From NCBI GenBank assembly GCA_036245805.1, contig BTRK01000004.1, positions 30,179,541 to 30,243,540 of the forward strand: a stretch of 64,000 nt of DNA, written 5' to 3'. Below, piece by piece: positions 21,101-33,004 of the stretch. The stretch's first letter is position 1. Every line of letters starts with the position of its first letter. The notes below the pieces were generated by a model. It did not search any database. It was given only the letters and a program-made list of their open reading frames with translations, and was not told where the DNA came from. This stretch comes from Pristionchus mayeri (Eukaryota > Nematoda > Chromadorea > Rhabditida > Neodiplogasteridae). Position numbers and translations under genes: made by a program.

Positions 21101-24100
21101 TTATATAAATAGTTTTTTAAACAATGTTGTTCGTACATTTTAAGAAGTTTCTGAGCTTAACATTATTTTCAAAATATAATTCTTTAACAGAGGTCTTTTG
21201 AGAGAAAGTAGGTAATAGAGAACTTGATTTACAAAAAATTCAAACTGCTTTAATCGGGTACCCATTAACAGTATTGATGCATATAAGGATAAGGAACTTT
21301 TGTTTTAAGTTGTGGAGCCGTAAATTACGAACAGCCTAAAATCCGGCTCTCGAAATATCAAAAATTTGACAGGTCATAATTTCTTTCATTTTTGAGATAA
21401 AAAGTCGTTCAAAAAAGAGAAAGAATCGGCTTCAAGAGCTGAATAACTTTTGTGTTCGAAGCAACACGATTTGAATAAAATTAAATATAGATAATGCTCA
21501 AAAAGCGATTTTTGATAACTTTTTTCTCAGTTTTTTGAGTGTCTCCGAAAAAAACGTCTCATGGATCGATGAAATCTCTACGGATTCGTAATCTACGTAC
21601 TTTTTAACCCCGGAATAACATATTGCCATTACAAAAACCAATTGACAACATAGATTTGTATGCGTCAAAACATGAGATTCCATGGAAAAACATTCAAATA
21701 TTAGCGACCGGAATGAATGTAGATACCGTTTCCAGCCTCCTATCACCTTCAAATTTTGCACGGAAGTCATTATCTATCATATAAACGTGTTTGTATGCCA
21801 AAAATTCGAAATTGAAAAATTTTAAAATTTCGATTTTTTGGGTCAAAATGGTCGAAAATTCGAAATTTTAAAATTTTTCAATTTTGGCAATTTTGGCATA
21901 CAAACACGTTTATGTGATGCATAATGACTTCCGTGCAAAATGTGAAAGTCAATGGAGGCTGGAAACGGTATCTACATTGATTCCGGTCGCTAATATTTGA
22001 ATGTTTTTCCATGGAATCTCATGTTTTGACGCATATAAATCTATGTTGATATAAATCTAAAGTTATCAAAAATCGCTTTTTGAGCATTATCTACATTTAA
22101 TTTTATTCATATCGTGTTGCTTCCAACACAAAAGTTATTCAGCTCTTGAAGACGATTCTTTCTCTTTTTTGAACGACTTTTTATCTCAAAAATGAAAGAT
22201 ATTATGACCTGTCAAATTTTTGATATTTCGAGAGCCGGATTTTAGGCTGTTCGTAATTTACGGCTCCACAACTTAAAACAAAAGTTCCTTATCCTTATAT
22301 GCATCAATACTGTTAAGGGGTACCCGATTACAGCAGTTTGAATTTTTTGTTAATCACCTCCTGCGATCTCTCAGAAGACCTCTGTTAAGATATTTTGGCC
22401 TATGAAATTATTGATTCCAAGTTATCTGTGGTTTCTTCGATAAGTGTAGTTTTCTTCATCGTAAAATCGATAAAATGAGAGGGTGAAAAATCGAATTTTT
22501 GAAAACGAGATATACCGGGATTCCGTCAATAGTTTTGGTTCAACATATGTTCACTCAAATATAATACACTAGAATTAGGACACCATTCGCTAATGGGTCC
22601 GCGGAAATGAATGATCCATTTTCGGAGATGGCAATTTCGACAATTCGATCGAAAAAATGAGAAATAAAGCACACTTTTATTTGAATGGTTATATTTTTCT
22701 TACATATGGTTTGACTTTTTCTTTCATATTCTGCAATAAAAATCCCTGCAAGTCGCCTTCGTGATGGCCAATACAATTTTTTTCTATATCGAAATTCGGT
22801 TTTTCGATGACAATATTTTAATTTTCGTCCTACGGTTTTGGTTTCAACATGAAAGATGTTTATCTTATTTTTCTGCGTTTTTTTATCTCCGAAACATTTC
22901 TAAAGGTCATATGGAACCGAAGATACGGTAAGACCGGATGCAAAACCGGAAAATTCCTATATGACGGCTCTGCGACAAACAACCTAGTTCTTCCGAAATT
23001 TTCTCTTTAGTATAGCTTGACATAAATATTTGACCGATTTTAAATGACTTTGAAAAAAATTGTTCGCGGATACCTCCACTGACTCGTGATACCTGTGATA
23101 AAGTCATGAGAGTCAGCAGACGATTCTTAGGAAGTGTACAGTGTTCACATTGACAACTGCTATCCTATTTTCTATGCATCGGGTGTGGAGACATACTCCT
23201 TCTTCATGAATATCTTTCCTGGATTGCAACAATTGAACCCTCACGAACAGGCAAGAAGATAAGGAAAATGCGGAAACCAGAAAAATTATCATAAATATTC
23301 GTGAACTATTTTCGAATGTGTAAAGATGATGCATAAGTAATAATTGAACAATTTCCAGTTAACCATATACAAAGATTATGCAGCAAAATTCGGCATGCTC
23401 GATTGCTATCGACAGACGAAAATGTTGTGGAAGGTTATCGGAGGACGATTGTCAGTTTATTTGTAAATGTATTTCCTGTAATGCAATAATAGTTGCTAAA
23501 TTCGATTATTTTTAGATTGTCTTATTTTGTTCTATTTTTCTGTTCTATTTCCATTGTACGTCGAAATACTAACTCATTCAATTTTTCAGATTCTATTTTT
23601 CAGTTCGATGTGCTCTATGGTGACTTGCTATGATGCGGAGACAGGTCTCGATGGAGATCGGAGTCGAATAGAGAACTTGCCATTCTTGACTAGGTGAGAA
23701 ATCGATGTGTTTTCAATGGAATTCAAAATTTAACTCAAAACGCCTTGCAGTTCCGCTGTCAATTATGCATCAGAGCAAAGCGAGATCTTCTTTCCTCTGT
23801 TCAATCGAATCGAACTGACGGAAGAAGAGGCCTACGCGCTAATGGCGATTGTTCTTTTCGAGACTGGCGGTAAGAACAATCCTTTCAAACTCTAATTATG
23901 GTAAATCAGAAAATAATTTCAGATGTGACCAATGATCTCTCCGATGAAGCTCTCGCTCTTCTTGCGAAATACCGAGATGAGGCACTTCGCGAGCTACAAG
24001 ATTACTACAGGGAGGAGCTTGGTCTCGACGACTTCTCACGCCGATTGGGCAATCTCATGACACTCAACCACACGATTCAGGTGTTTAGATGTTCTTTCCT

Positions 24101-25109
24101 TCAGCTACAATATTCAATTATCGACAAAAATGGTTGCTTATCTTAAAAACAATATTGGTCATACCCAGATTATTTACGAAACTTTCAAATCATTATAGTT
24201 AGACTCTGCAAGCTCCGCCCACTCAGCTCTGACACTTTTCCCCGCAAAAGCGAGACAAGCGAAGCACATTCTTCATTTGCAACCAAATCACTCGCTTAAA
24301 AAAGAACTCGAAAGCTCTTTTCATGCAGATTCCAAAAACGCATGGCGAGCACGAAAAAGTTAACAATGAGTAGGTCAGAATACGATTTTTATTGTGCGCC
24401 ATCGCCTAGAAAACTATACAACTCGTATGCTGACCTACTCAGAGTTAACTTTTTCGTGCTCTTTCGTTTTCGTGTTCGTCGTTGGATTCTGCATGAAAAG
24501 AACTTTCGAATTCTTTTTTGAGCGAGTGATTTGGTTGTGAATTAAGAATGTGTTTCATCGAATTCGAAGCGCGCATGACTGACAAGTCCTCTCATCTGTG
24601 TCCTCTCATCTCTCTCCCTCCCCTCCCTCCCCCGTCTCTCACCCGGAGTGACTAGAGAGCGCCGCGCGTACGAGAGAGCTCGAGTGCAACGCTCTCTCGT
24701 CTCCCCTTGCAAGGGTGAGGGACAACCGGGAAAGGGCGAAGCTCTGCCCAAATTTTTGGCGATTTGACTAGGGAGTGGACGGGATTGGCTCCGCCCCTCT
24801 CACTCTCGTCTCGCATTTCTGCCGCTTCCCGTTGACAGCCTTTCACATACTTTATGAGCTCCAGTACGATTCTGAGATAAGATATCGACTTACGGGCAAA
24901 AATGTGGCCTTATGTGGACCCCTACGGTCAGATTGAGCATAGTTAGGGTGACATAGCTTCATGTCGGCTATACCCCTTGTGGTCCCTAATTATAGTCGCA
25001 CTGCCTTTTTCAGGAGTGCAAGTCGCTCTTCAACGTCTTTCTTCGCTTCGTCGTCACTGTTTTCGACCCGCAATCAAGTGGGAAATCAATGAAAGAGATG
25101 TTGGAGTGA
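15120..25109 (+). CDS. Nuclear hormone receptor NHR-b, intron-inflated paralog of NHR-a
   Basis: Same domain plan as NHR-a. The start at 15120 reads MGDSSENVSCLVC. P-box is CRACACFFKR, and the second finger has CRRGSGKC and CRGCRYEKC. A proline-rich hinge follows (15490-15560). The hinge/LBD exon at about 15691-15778 is followed by an intron of over 7 kb filled by nested palindromes. Ligand-domain exons resume at about 23137: VYSVHIDNCYPIFYASGVET, LTIYKDYAAKFGMLDCYRQ, SMCSMVTCYDAETGLDGDRS, IFFPLFNRIELTEEEAYALM and LDDFSRRLGNLMTLNHTIQ. The last exon (about 25016-25109) ends MKEMLE then a stop, and is separated by a further intron of about 930 bp carrying another inverted repeat. All exons remain in frame, so the gene may still work if the giant intron is removed. 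The exon ending near 23249 uses a GC donor (CAG|GCAAGA) where NHR-a has GT. Confidence 0.9.
16963..18491. mobile_element. Palindromic element I1 at the centre of B1
   Basis: Ends TGAGAGGAATCGCGAGAG on the left and the complement of TGAGGCGAATCGCGAGAG on the right, flanked by TA. The core (17383-17605) is a strong GC-rich inverted repeat containing GCGCTAAATAGAGGGGAG. Relative to its sibling I2 (48608-53898), the left arm has lost about 450 bp near 17375. Non-coding. Confidence 0.8.
18494..19091. mobile_element. Palindromic element D between I1 and the B1 right arm
   Basis: Ends TATCTTTTCCATTTCGAAAC and the complement of GATCTTTTCCATTTCGATAC, flanked by TA (18492-18493, 19092-19093). The left TA is also the right-hand target copy of I1, so D landed exactly at an existing junction. 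The inner arms contain GACAAATATGACAACCTTC and complement. Confidence 0.75.
20025..20849. mobile_element. Palindromic element C nested in A1
   Basis: Ends TGAGGCCGTCCGCGATAG and near-complement, flanked by TA at 20023-20024 and 20850-20851. The left flank of the insertion matches the opposite A1 arm (near 22400). The arms pair over about 200 bp at each end. The interior holds a further perfect hairpin (20236-20494) and about 190 bp of unpaired sequence. Confidence 0.75.
20236..20494. repeat. Inner perfect palindrome within element C
   Basis: Arms begin GCTGATTCGAATGGTATATA and mirror at the right end. They are nearly identical along about 120 bp, meeting around 20355-20375. Either a separate young insertion or the centre of C, displaced. 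Confidence 0.7.
24270..24552. repeat. Inverted repeat in last NHR-b intron
   Basis: Arms of about 120 bp (for example AAATCACTCGCTT on the left and AAGCGAGTGATTT-like on the right; GAGTTAACTTTTTCGTGC near the tip). Borders are not clear. The following 24560-24990 is GC-rich and low-complexity, with CTCCC runs and no gene. Confidence 0.6.
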
Positions 25110-25402
25110 GCAACAAATGCTTGCTTTGGACCTTCACGTTCAATATTTTGTTAATGCTGATCTCAGATAAATTTTCAATAAAAAGACTTTGCGGCTTCGA
25201 ATAAATACGAAGCAAATGTATGGAAAACAAGTAACATATGAACTGGAAACAAAACTGATGAGTAAATGTCAATACACCTTGAGAAAATAATGCCTATTCA
25301 CTCATGTTCCATTCATTTAATTTCCTAGAGTGGAGCAGTAGTGATTGTAAACTGATCTGAAGGGCTGGTCGCTCTTCTAATGCTTGCATGGCTAATCTTC
25401 CC

Positions 25403-25449
25403 AGTAAGTGTCGCGCGCGTAGTCTACACGTTTGTGTTGAGTGCGTAGT
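25403..25449 (-). promoter_or_regulatory. Inverted third copy of the NHR upstream block
   Basis: On the minus strand this reads CTACGCACTC, then a CAAACG block and finally GCGCGCGACACTTACTG, close to the NHR-a copy over about 45 bp. It lies between the converging 3' ends of NHR-b and UGT-2, pointing back into NHR-b. No gene is seen downstream of it on that strand. It may be a relic promoter, an antisense promoter, an unannotated small RNA or a repeat. Confidence 0.4.
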
Positions 25450-25670
25450 GCAGAGAGATTGAGAGAGTAATCAGAGAAAATGAGGAATTACCCAGGAGAA
25501 TGACAATTTCCAAGGCAGGCCCAGCAATTAGAAAATCAGATGAATCAGATCATAAACTCAGAAACAAATGAATAGATTAAAGAAAGTCTGAGTTCACAAT
25601 GTACATAGACAGAATTACTTCATTTTCACGATAAAAATATTGCTTGTATATTTTACTAGGAGTATTGTAT

Positions 25671-28158
25671 CTACTCGACCTTCCTGTGCACGTTCCTAAC
25701 TCCGATGCAAGAGAACAAAAAGCGAATGAGTGAGAATACTGAAACTGTGACAATAACTAATGAACCAACAGCGATCAGAATCAAATCTATTCCCCAGAAT
25801 TGGATCCGCGAGAGGTCGAGACTGAGTGGTCGCAGCGATTTTGACGGGCCGAATCGGGCTGCAAACTCGACGTGCGACACGAGTCTCTGTGCAGGAGTGG
25901 AAGGACGGGCTGCTAGTTGCTCGCGAAGACGATCTGCAGCTTCCATGTAGCTGCAATATACAGTATTTATTTTGAACAAACCAGAAGAACAAGCAAACCT
26001 TGTGTTGCTGAGCATTTTTCCTATCTCTGCTTTCAGTTTATCTGCATTATTGATCTCGTATTTGTCGTAAACTTCTGCCACTCCGTTATGGGCAAGCGCA
26101 ACTGCGTTACGTATTTGATCGCCTGTGAAAGAGTTCAACGTACAGGATCAGCTCGGGGTTTTGTATCATATTTTTATAATATAATACACGGGTTTTCTCA
26201 CGGGTATTTGATCAGTTCTTACCAAAGATGGGAACGAAAAGTGCTGGGACTCCGAAGGTCGCCAACTCGTGGCACGAAGCCATTCCACCATGGGAGATGA
26301 AGAGAGATAGACGGTGATCAGCTCAAGCAAACAGAAGTAATTATCAATCTTTCTGAGAATAGTACCCAGTAAATCCAACTGTGGAATCCATGCTGCAAGC
26401 ACGACATTGGGAACCTTAGCAGCTTGGACCGTAGAAAAATGATCAGTCGGATCCTCATACTTCCAGATAAATGTCGTATCAGGAAATGATGAGAACGCCT
26501 GAAAGATTGGCATTCCTAGCTATCAGAGCATTTTAATCGGTAGAATTCAGTGACCTCCAACAACGCTCTTTTCCTGGCCGGTTTCATCAGCACACTCTTT
26601 GCGATTGATCCAAACGAAACAAGAACTATTTTGGGTCGAAGAGAGAGAAGAGCATTCCACTTCTAAATTATGCAGCTTTGGTTTTTAAACTTATAACAGA
26701 TCACACATCTTCCAATGGTTTTGGATTCTCTACTGTTATTCCTCCAATCGGCACTACTTTTGATATAATCGGCTGAGCGATATCGATGAGAGGCTCGATG
26801 TTAGGCAGAACGAGAGCACAGTTTGAGATTATTTCCTGGATGAATACAACCTTACGTCACGAATTTTCAGAAATATCATAACGTTACAGCATAATCAGAT
26901 ATTTTCAGAAACCAACCGAGAATGACGGTGTACCGGGATATATTTCGTCAAAAACTTTTTGCAGAGGTTCATCTTGTGTCTTGAGAAATGAATCCATCGC
27001 GAACTGAAGTGAAGAAAATGTAAAATATTTATGACGGTGAGCATACATGATGGTAGAGATTCGAGATTCTCGTGAGGGGCGAGTCGTCCAATCGCCCGTT
27101 ACTCAACATCGCTGCAAACGAAATTGAAGAATCCCTCTCTGTTTAGCGTCTCATCATCATTCATTAAATTTCGCAACATTTCAAACTGACGAATCTCGTT
27201 GAGAAAAGAGACAGAAGCTCCGATCTGGCGAGGTGTCATGAAGTGGGAGGAAGAGGCGATGATCAGAGAACGAGCAGAGATCAAATGGGAGAGACCTGCA
27301 GAGTTGAGCTTGTCATTAGTCAAATATTTTAATGCGTTGCCCCTGGATTGGATGAATGTTTTTCTCGGGTGGCTGGAGATGTGTATTCGAAGAGGTGAAA
27401 TTGGGAAGGCCGTCGTTCACGTATAAAGGACATTTTTGTCTCTTCCTTCTCATTGACCTCTGTCAGAAGATCACGCAAACAAAAAACATTCAACCAAAAT
27501 AAGAACATTCACCTAATCAACGAAACATCAGGTAGTGTGGAGAAGTAAAGAGCGTTCAGATTTTAAATAACTCACCAACACCACAATTGTCGAAGTTTTC
27601 CGAAATTAACGCATCGAATTTCTCTTTCGTCAGCTTCTCAACCAATCCTGGAGATGTCAACAACTTTCTGCACTGGCGACAAAACGACACCGCATTGTGA
27701 TACGCGTTCTGCAAAGATTTTTAGAATATATTTGATTCAATAAAAATGGTACCTCGACCAGGCTTGAATAATCTGCGGCGTCGATCTCGAACATGTCCGT
27801 ATCACCAACCATGAAGTGTTTATTCTAAAGAATGTTCTTGAATTAGTTATTGAAATGCCAGTTTACAATGTGGTCTGCGCCCTCAGCTGGCGTAATTCGA
27901 AGAACCTGTGCTTTCTTGACTCCATCGGGCAGAGTTCTGTCCATTTCGGAAATTAGAGCTGTCTAAACTTAAGAAGTTGCACATGGATAAGCAAGAAATA
28001 ACACTTACCACATTGTTTCCTGCCTCAGCCAGTGTATCCGCTATCTTTCCCATGTAATTTATGTGAGATACGGCGAATTTTGGAATGTAAACGAGGATTT
28101 TGAAGGGAGAGACACATGTCGGCAATGTTAAAAGAACGAAGAGAAAAGGAGTCTTCAT
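25671..28158 (-). CDS. UDP-glycosyltransferase UGT-2
   Basis: Same reaction and location as UGT-1 but from a different subfamily. The start at 28158 (MKTPFLFVLLTLPTCVSPFK) is a signal peptide followed by ILVYIPKFAVSHINYMGKIA. The UGT donor-site signature is ISHGGMASCHELATFGVP (about 26230-26310), with the canonical HGG. The C-terminal exon has SHVEFAARFGPSKSLRPLSL, a transmembrane helix (IDLILIAVGSLVIVTVSVFS) and a short basic tail; the stop is at 25671-25673. A TATA-like TTTATAAG lies 35 bp upstream of the ATG. Head-to-tail tandem copy of UGT-3, with which it shares almost every motif. Confidence 0.92.
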
Positions 28159-28192
28159 ACTAGCGTGAGACCATCTTCGTTTTCAAATCTCC

Positions 28193-28199
28193 TTATAAA
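28193..28199 (-). promoter_or_regulatory. TATA box of UGT-2
   Basis: TTTATAAG on the minus strand, about 35 bp before the ATG, which implies a very short 5' leader. The intergenic stretch to UGT-3 (28159-28800) shows no gene. Confidence 0.5.
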
Positions 28200-28800
28200 C
28201 ACCGAACAATTGCAGACAGGGGGTGGGATATTGGAGAACATCAATGAACAAGGATAATTTCTTGTTTTAGTGAACTCGCACAGAGAACGAAAACCCGGAT
28301 GAGAGAATGAGATTGAGAAGGGAAGGTTATGGACCACAGTACCTTGAAACCTTCCTGAATTTATTCCATTGAGCGTAGGAAAGAACTTTTATCCTGGTTA
28401 GACAACATTTGTTTTGTTGTCAACATTTGTTGATATTTTTTTCTTTTCCAGGACAGGAAAGAATGTGGTAAGAATAGTCCTCGATTAACAAGACATTTGT
28501 GGTCAACATCTATATTCTTGTCCTCAGCACGACAATATTTTCCGAGGTAAGAGTGCGAGAGTATTTGGAATGCACCCATGCAATGGACTTGCCCATCTCA
28601 GATTATCAGTACACTCTCTGTGGAAACGTTGTTTATTTTCGTAAAAAACGATGGTAAACTTGACAAGCGGAACCAGTATTCTGATGTTCTGAAAAAAATA
28701 GTATGCTTGCTGTATACTAAATGGGCAAAATACCTGTATAAGTAATAGTTACCAGTACATTGTCATAAAATGTCAAAGATTCAATATATATTTCCAAAGC

Positions 28801-31221
28801 CTATTCGGTTTTGCTGTGAGCTTTTCTAATGGAAATCAGAGGGAAGACAAATCGGCTGAGTGAAATCAGAGAAACAATCGCGATTTCAGCGACAACAAGA
28901 GCAGATATTCCAATGAGGATCAGGTCGATTCCCCAGAATTGGATTGGCGAGAGGTCGAGACTGAGTGGACGAAGAGACTTCGATGGTCCAAATCGGGCTG
29001 CAAATTCGACGTGCGACACGAGTTGTTGAGCAGGAGTCGAAGGACGAGCTGCTAGTTGATCTCTCAGACGATGCGCCGCTTCCTTGAAGCTGAAAATATG
29101 AGATTTCACTATTTCAAAAGAGAACGACTAGGGAACGATCGATTAGCGAATTACCTTACCTGGGATTGTTTAATATATTTTCGATAGCCTTGCGAATCTT
29201 TTCCGCATCCGTCATGTCGAACTTGTCGAACACATCCGCGATTCCGTTGTGGACAAGGGCTGCGGAGTTGTACATTTGATCTCCTGAAGAGTTGAGATTT
29301 TTTCGAATATTCTCCCAATAATTTCGGTTGCGATCCTTGGAAACATACCGAATATGGGCACGAGCAGCGAAGGAACTCCGAAAGTGGCCAATTCATGGCA
29401 AGAAGCCATTCCTGCGTGAGAGATGAAGAGAGAAAGACGGTGATCCGCTAAAAATATCAAAATGACTGTCATGGAAGCCTCAGTTGCCTACCGAGTAAGT
29501 CTAGCTGCGGAGCCCACTCAGTTAGGACGACATTAGGCACTTTGGACGCTTGGAATGTGGCGAAGGCGTCGGTCGTATTCTCGTATTTCCATATGAATGT
29601 TGTATCGGGGGAAGGAGGAGAAAGCCTGGAAATAATACAATATGAACCAGAAAGGTGAATGTTCCTTCACCTCAAGCAATGCATTCTTCCTTGCCGGTTT
29701 CATGAGGACGCTCTTGGCGATGGATCCAAACGAGATGAGAACTGTCTTAGGACGAAGTGAGAGGACCGAATTCCAGTGCTGAAATAAAACATACTATTAT
29801 AGATAAAAGTCTCAACCACTAAGAACTCACGTCGTTCAACTTGTTCGGTTTTCCAACTGTGATTCCACCAATCGGGACGATCTTGGATAGTGTGGAGTAT
29901 GGAATGCTCATGAGGGGCTCGTTGTTTGGCATAACTACAGCGGAATTAGATACCAGTTTCTGAAGGAAGATCAATAGTGTTTTCAAAGGAAATATGCGAG
30001 ATTTTCTTGTACCGAGAAAGAGGGAGTTCCGGGATATATTTCGTTGAATACGTTTTGTAGCGGTTCGTCCTGCGCGGCGAGAAAAGAACGGAAGAGGAGC
30101 TGGATAATGGGCAATATTAGAAGTTATTTTTTATAGCGATGTATTTTTTGATTACAAGTTCCGCATTGTAAATCACTCACAACGTTGTAAATGTGCATAA
30201 ATCTCGCATATATCGAGTTGTGCAGCCGACCATCGCTCATCGCTGCTGCAACATAACGTTTCGCTATCCATTACACTTTCCAACATATGTAAACTAGTAG
30301 CCGCAAAGCCATTGAACTCACTCTTATCGGTGACGTAGGATTGGGATACGCCGATGTCCTCGCCGTGCATAATGAAAGACGAGGAAACGACGATGAGCGA
30401 TCGAGGGGAGATGAGATGGGAGAGACCTGGATTGATTCAAATTTTGTTTTTTTCATTGAATAGTGGTGCATTCTTGACCTGCTGGTTCACTGTATACTGA
30501 GTTCATATAGATGGATAAGACTAGACCAGGTGCTTTCTTGTCTAATAGAAAAGGATGCTCACCAACTCCGCAGTTCTCGAAGTTCTCAGTGATCATAGCA
30601 TCGAACTTCTCCTCCTTCAGCTTCTCCACTAATCCTGGAGTAGTCAGCAGCTTGCGGCATTGTCGACAGAAAGAGACCGAGTTGTGACGGGCATTCTAAA
30701 TTTTTGTTATGATAATCAGTGCATAAATTTAGCAGACGCACCTCAATCGTCGTCGACCACGTAAATGACTTCATCTCGAACATGTCCGTGTCGCCCACCA
30801 TGAAGTGCGTGTTCTGAAATCATCTTATTTAAGCGATGCCGGGGGGGGGGTGGAGTCACCATATTTGAATTTGGATCATTCGGTAACATTCATGACTTAC
30901 CATGTGATCAGCTCCTTCTGCAGGAGAGATGCGAATCACTGGCGCCTTCTTGGCGCCATCAGGGAGAGATGCGTCCATCTCAGAGATGAGGGCAGTCTGA
31001 AAGTAATCACGGTTAAACGAGTTGTACGATGAAACGCCTTGACTAAGAGCAAAGATCAATATCCTCACAACATTATGCCCTGCATCCACTAGAGTGTCGG
31101 CGATCACTCCCATGAACTTGATGTGTGAAATTGCGAATTTTGGGATGTAAACGAGGATTTTGAAGGATGACGAGCATCCCAGCAGGGTAAGTAGAAGTAT
31201 GATTAGCAGAGGAGATCTCAT
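28801..31221 (-). CDS. UDP-glycosyltransferase UGT-3
   Basis: Tandem paralog of UGT-2. The start at 31221 (MRSPLLIILLLTLLGCSSSF) was chosen because a TATAAAAG box lies 32 bp upstream; the longer open frame to 31284 would run over that box. N-terminal strand KILVYIPKFAISHIKFMGVI. The signature reads SHAGMASCHELATFGVPSLL (about 29345-29430), with HAG in place of HGG. The C-terminus has SHVEFAARFGPSKSLRPLSL, a helix (IDLILIGISALVVAEIAIVS) and the tail RKAHSKTE, stop 28801-28803. About ten exons with boundaries matching UGT-2. Confidence 0.92.
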
Positions 31222-31252
31222 TCGTCGAGTTGAGGACGATCCTGGAACTCGT

Positions 31253-31260
31253 CTTTTATA
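31253..31260 (-). promoter_or_regulatory. TATA box of UGT-3
   Basis: TATAAAAG on the minus strand, 32 bp before the chosen ATG. The flanking stretch 31261-31878 holds no gene that I can support. Confidence 0.6.
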
Positions 31261-31878
31261 CTCCATCTTCAGCACCTTCAGCACTCCATCTTCAGCAATA
31301 ACATGTGAATGCGCGTCGGCCCGATTAGGCTACAGGAGAGGCACATTACCTTCTGCACGTAGCGAAATGTTGGTTCCACTTTGTGTGGGAGAGGAGGGGA
31401 ATTAGTGGGAATAACAGCGTAATTGCACAAAATGCTATAATACAGGACCTTCGCACTAAATTAGACTAAGCGCATCAACGATGAATGATTACAAGTGAAG
31501 TAGATGCCTACGATGGATCGCCTTAGATGAGAGACTGATATGGATTCTTCTGTTTTCCACTATTTATGTTTTAAGTCGGAAGAGCCCCTTCCAGGTCAAG
31601 GTGGGGGCTTCCGAAGAAAGGAAATGAAGCGAGATCTATATTTTCGGAAAGTCTAAATGGATTTTCAGGCATCCATGTAATCATGCATAATGGCTTCGAT
31701 ACAATAATATAAGAACTTTCAGTTTCACCTATTTTGATCTCAGTTGGTTGGTCAGTAATACATTAGAAAAACTCTGCGTAATACAAAAGAATGTAATATC
31801 ATCTGGATCCGTGTGACGCAAATGTGTGAAGAATGTATCAAACAGTGATATTTATTTAATACTTTTTCGATTTTATCA

Positions 31879-32968
31879 TCAATAGGGCCCCATGATGTGG
31901 TGCCAATAACTGGTAATTGGCGGAGTCTGATCGGAAATTGAGCGAAGAGAGAGGCCTGAATAATATTTCGTAAGGAGAACCAAATCACAATTAATTTTAT
32001 TGATTTGCACTCGCCTTTCTTCGTCGAAGTCACCACAGTCACGAAGTCTCCTCCCTCATCGATTCGAGCAGTCAGACGAGAGTAGTCATCTCCCACCTGT
32101 GAAATAGCACAATGATGGTAAAAAAATATAGCAATGTCCTATTTTGGTTGTTCTCTGCAGTCAGGGTTCTCACACCGTCATACGATCAATTCTTTAGAAA
32201 AAACCGAGAAGGGCATGATTACCTTGCTGTCGTAGATACGCGACTCCGGAGTCAGAATTCCCGTCGTATCACGGCCTCCGTTGATGCAATTCCACACGCA
32301 CGCCGCCTCTTGGTACTGCTTGTTGGAGGGGCTGAAACGAGTAACTATTGCATTTCGGTATGCACCAGTGTTTATGGAGATTGGACAATTGATTAACATA
32401 CGCTTCTCCCTGTGTGTTCTCTCCTGGAGCGGACACGGTTTCAATAACATTTCCATCATCCGAAATGATCACTTCCATCGAGCTGACGTTGTGGATGCTC
32501 CTGCAAGATTAATTTCTGCATCTGCTACAATGATCGAAGATCTTTGCTTCCTCGAGATAGAAAAATTGAAATCAAGAAGTATGCAGTTATTGATTGTTCT
32601 CACTGATGCGTGCGGAGGATTGTCGTGATGGTGCCGTAATCTTCAGGAGTATAGTTAGAGGCGTAACTGGTGTAGAAGGGGTAACCAGCCATATTCTCGA
32701 ACGAAAGCCAAACATAATGCCCTGGAATTAGCAGCTTTCTACTATTTTGGAAATTTTCGGAACGGAATCTAAAGGGTTGAAATAATTCCTCACTCTTCTC
32801 TAGGAGATGGAAATTCGGGTTGGCGATGCCATTGAAGCATTTGTCCACACATTCTTGAGAAAACGTGGGCCCTGCCACATCCATCGAATAGGAAAACGAT
32901 CCCTGATATTACATCGATGTTTATGTGAGAAAACGGAAACGAACCACAAGCAGCAGAAGAGCCAACAT
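31879..32968 (-). CDS. Small secreted protein S1 (unrecognised nematode family)
   Basis: Seven exons on the minus strand. The start at 32968 gives MLALLLLV, a signal-peptide core split by the first intron. Exon 2 (to 32902) reads GSFSYSMDVAGPTFSQECVD; exon 3 HYVWLSFENMAGYPFYTSYA and DYGTITTILRTH; exon 4 SIHNVSSMEVIISDDGN; exon 5 KQYQEAACVWNCINGG; exon 6 VGDDYSRLTARIDEGGDFVT; exon 7 SYWHHIMGPY, stop 31879-31881. The few cysteines (ECVDKC, ACVWNC) suggest disulphides. The donor after exon 6 is GC (AAAG|GCGAGT); S2 has GT there. No known family is recognised. Copies S2 and S3/S4 lie at 41866-43043 and 44130-47309. Head to head with F-box gene F1. Confidence 0.8.
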
Positions 32969-33004
32969 TTGTGGAAGAGTGAGCGATTCAAGGATGGATT
33001 GGCT

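Larger units (their letters stand above)
15880..23098. mobile_element. Palindromic element A1 (7.2 kb with nested insertions)
   Basis: Ends are ACACAGGTATCACGAGTC and its complement, flanked by TA (15878-15879, 23099-23100). The outer arms pair over 15880-16323, 19725-20024 and about 21185-21840 against about 21850-23098. The centre is near 21845, in an AT-rich block of AAATTTTAAAATTTTCAA type. Left-arm sequence absent from the right arm is explained by nested elements B1 and C plus about 330 bp at 20852-21185. No ORF resembles a transposase. The same ends occur on A2 (35590-38391), so this is a family. Confidence 0.85.

Noticed and set aside
16000..22800. Numerous 60-98-codon open frames within element A1
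   Set aside because: They occur as mirrored pairs in the two arms, lack splice context and family motifs, and follow from AT-rich palindromic sequence.
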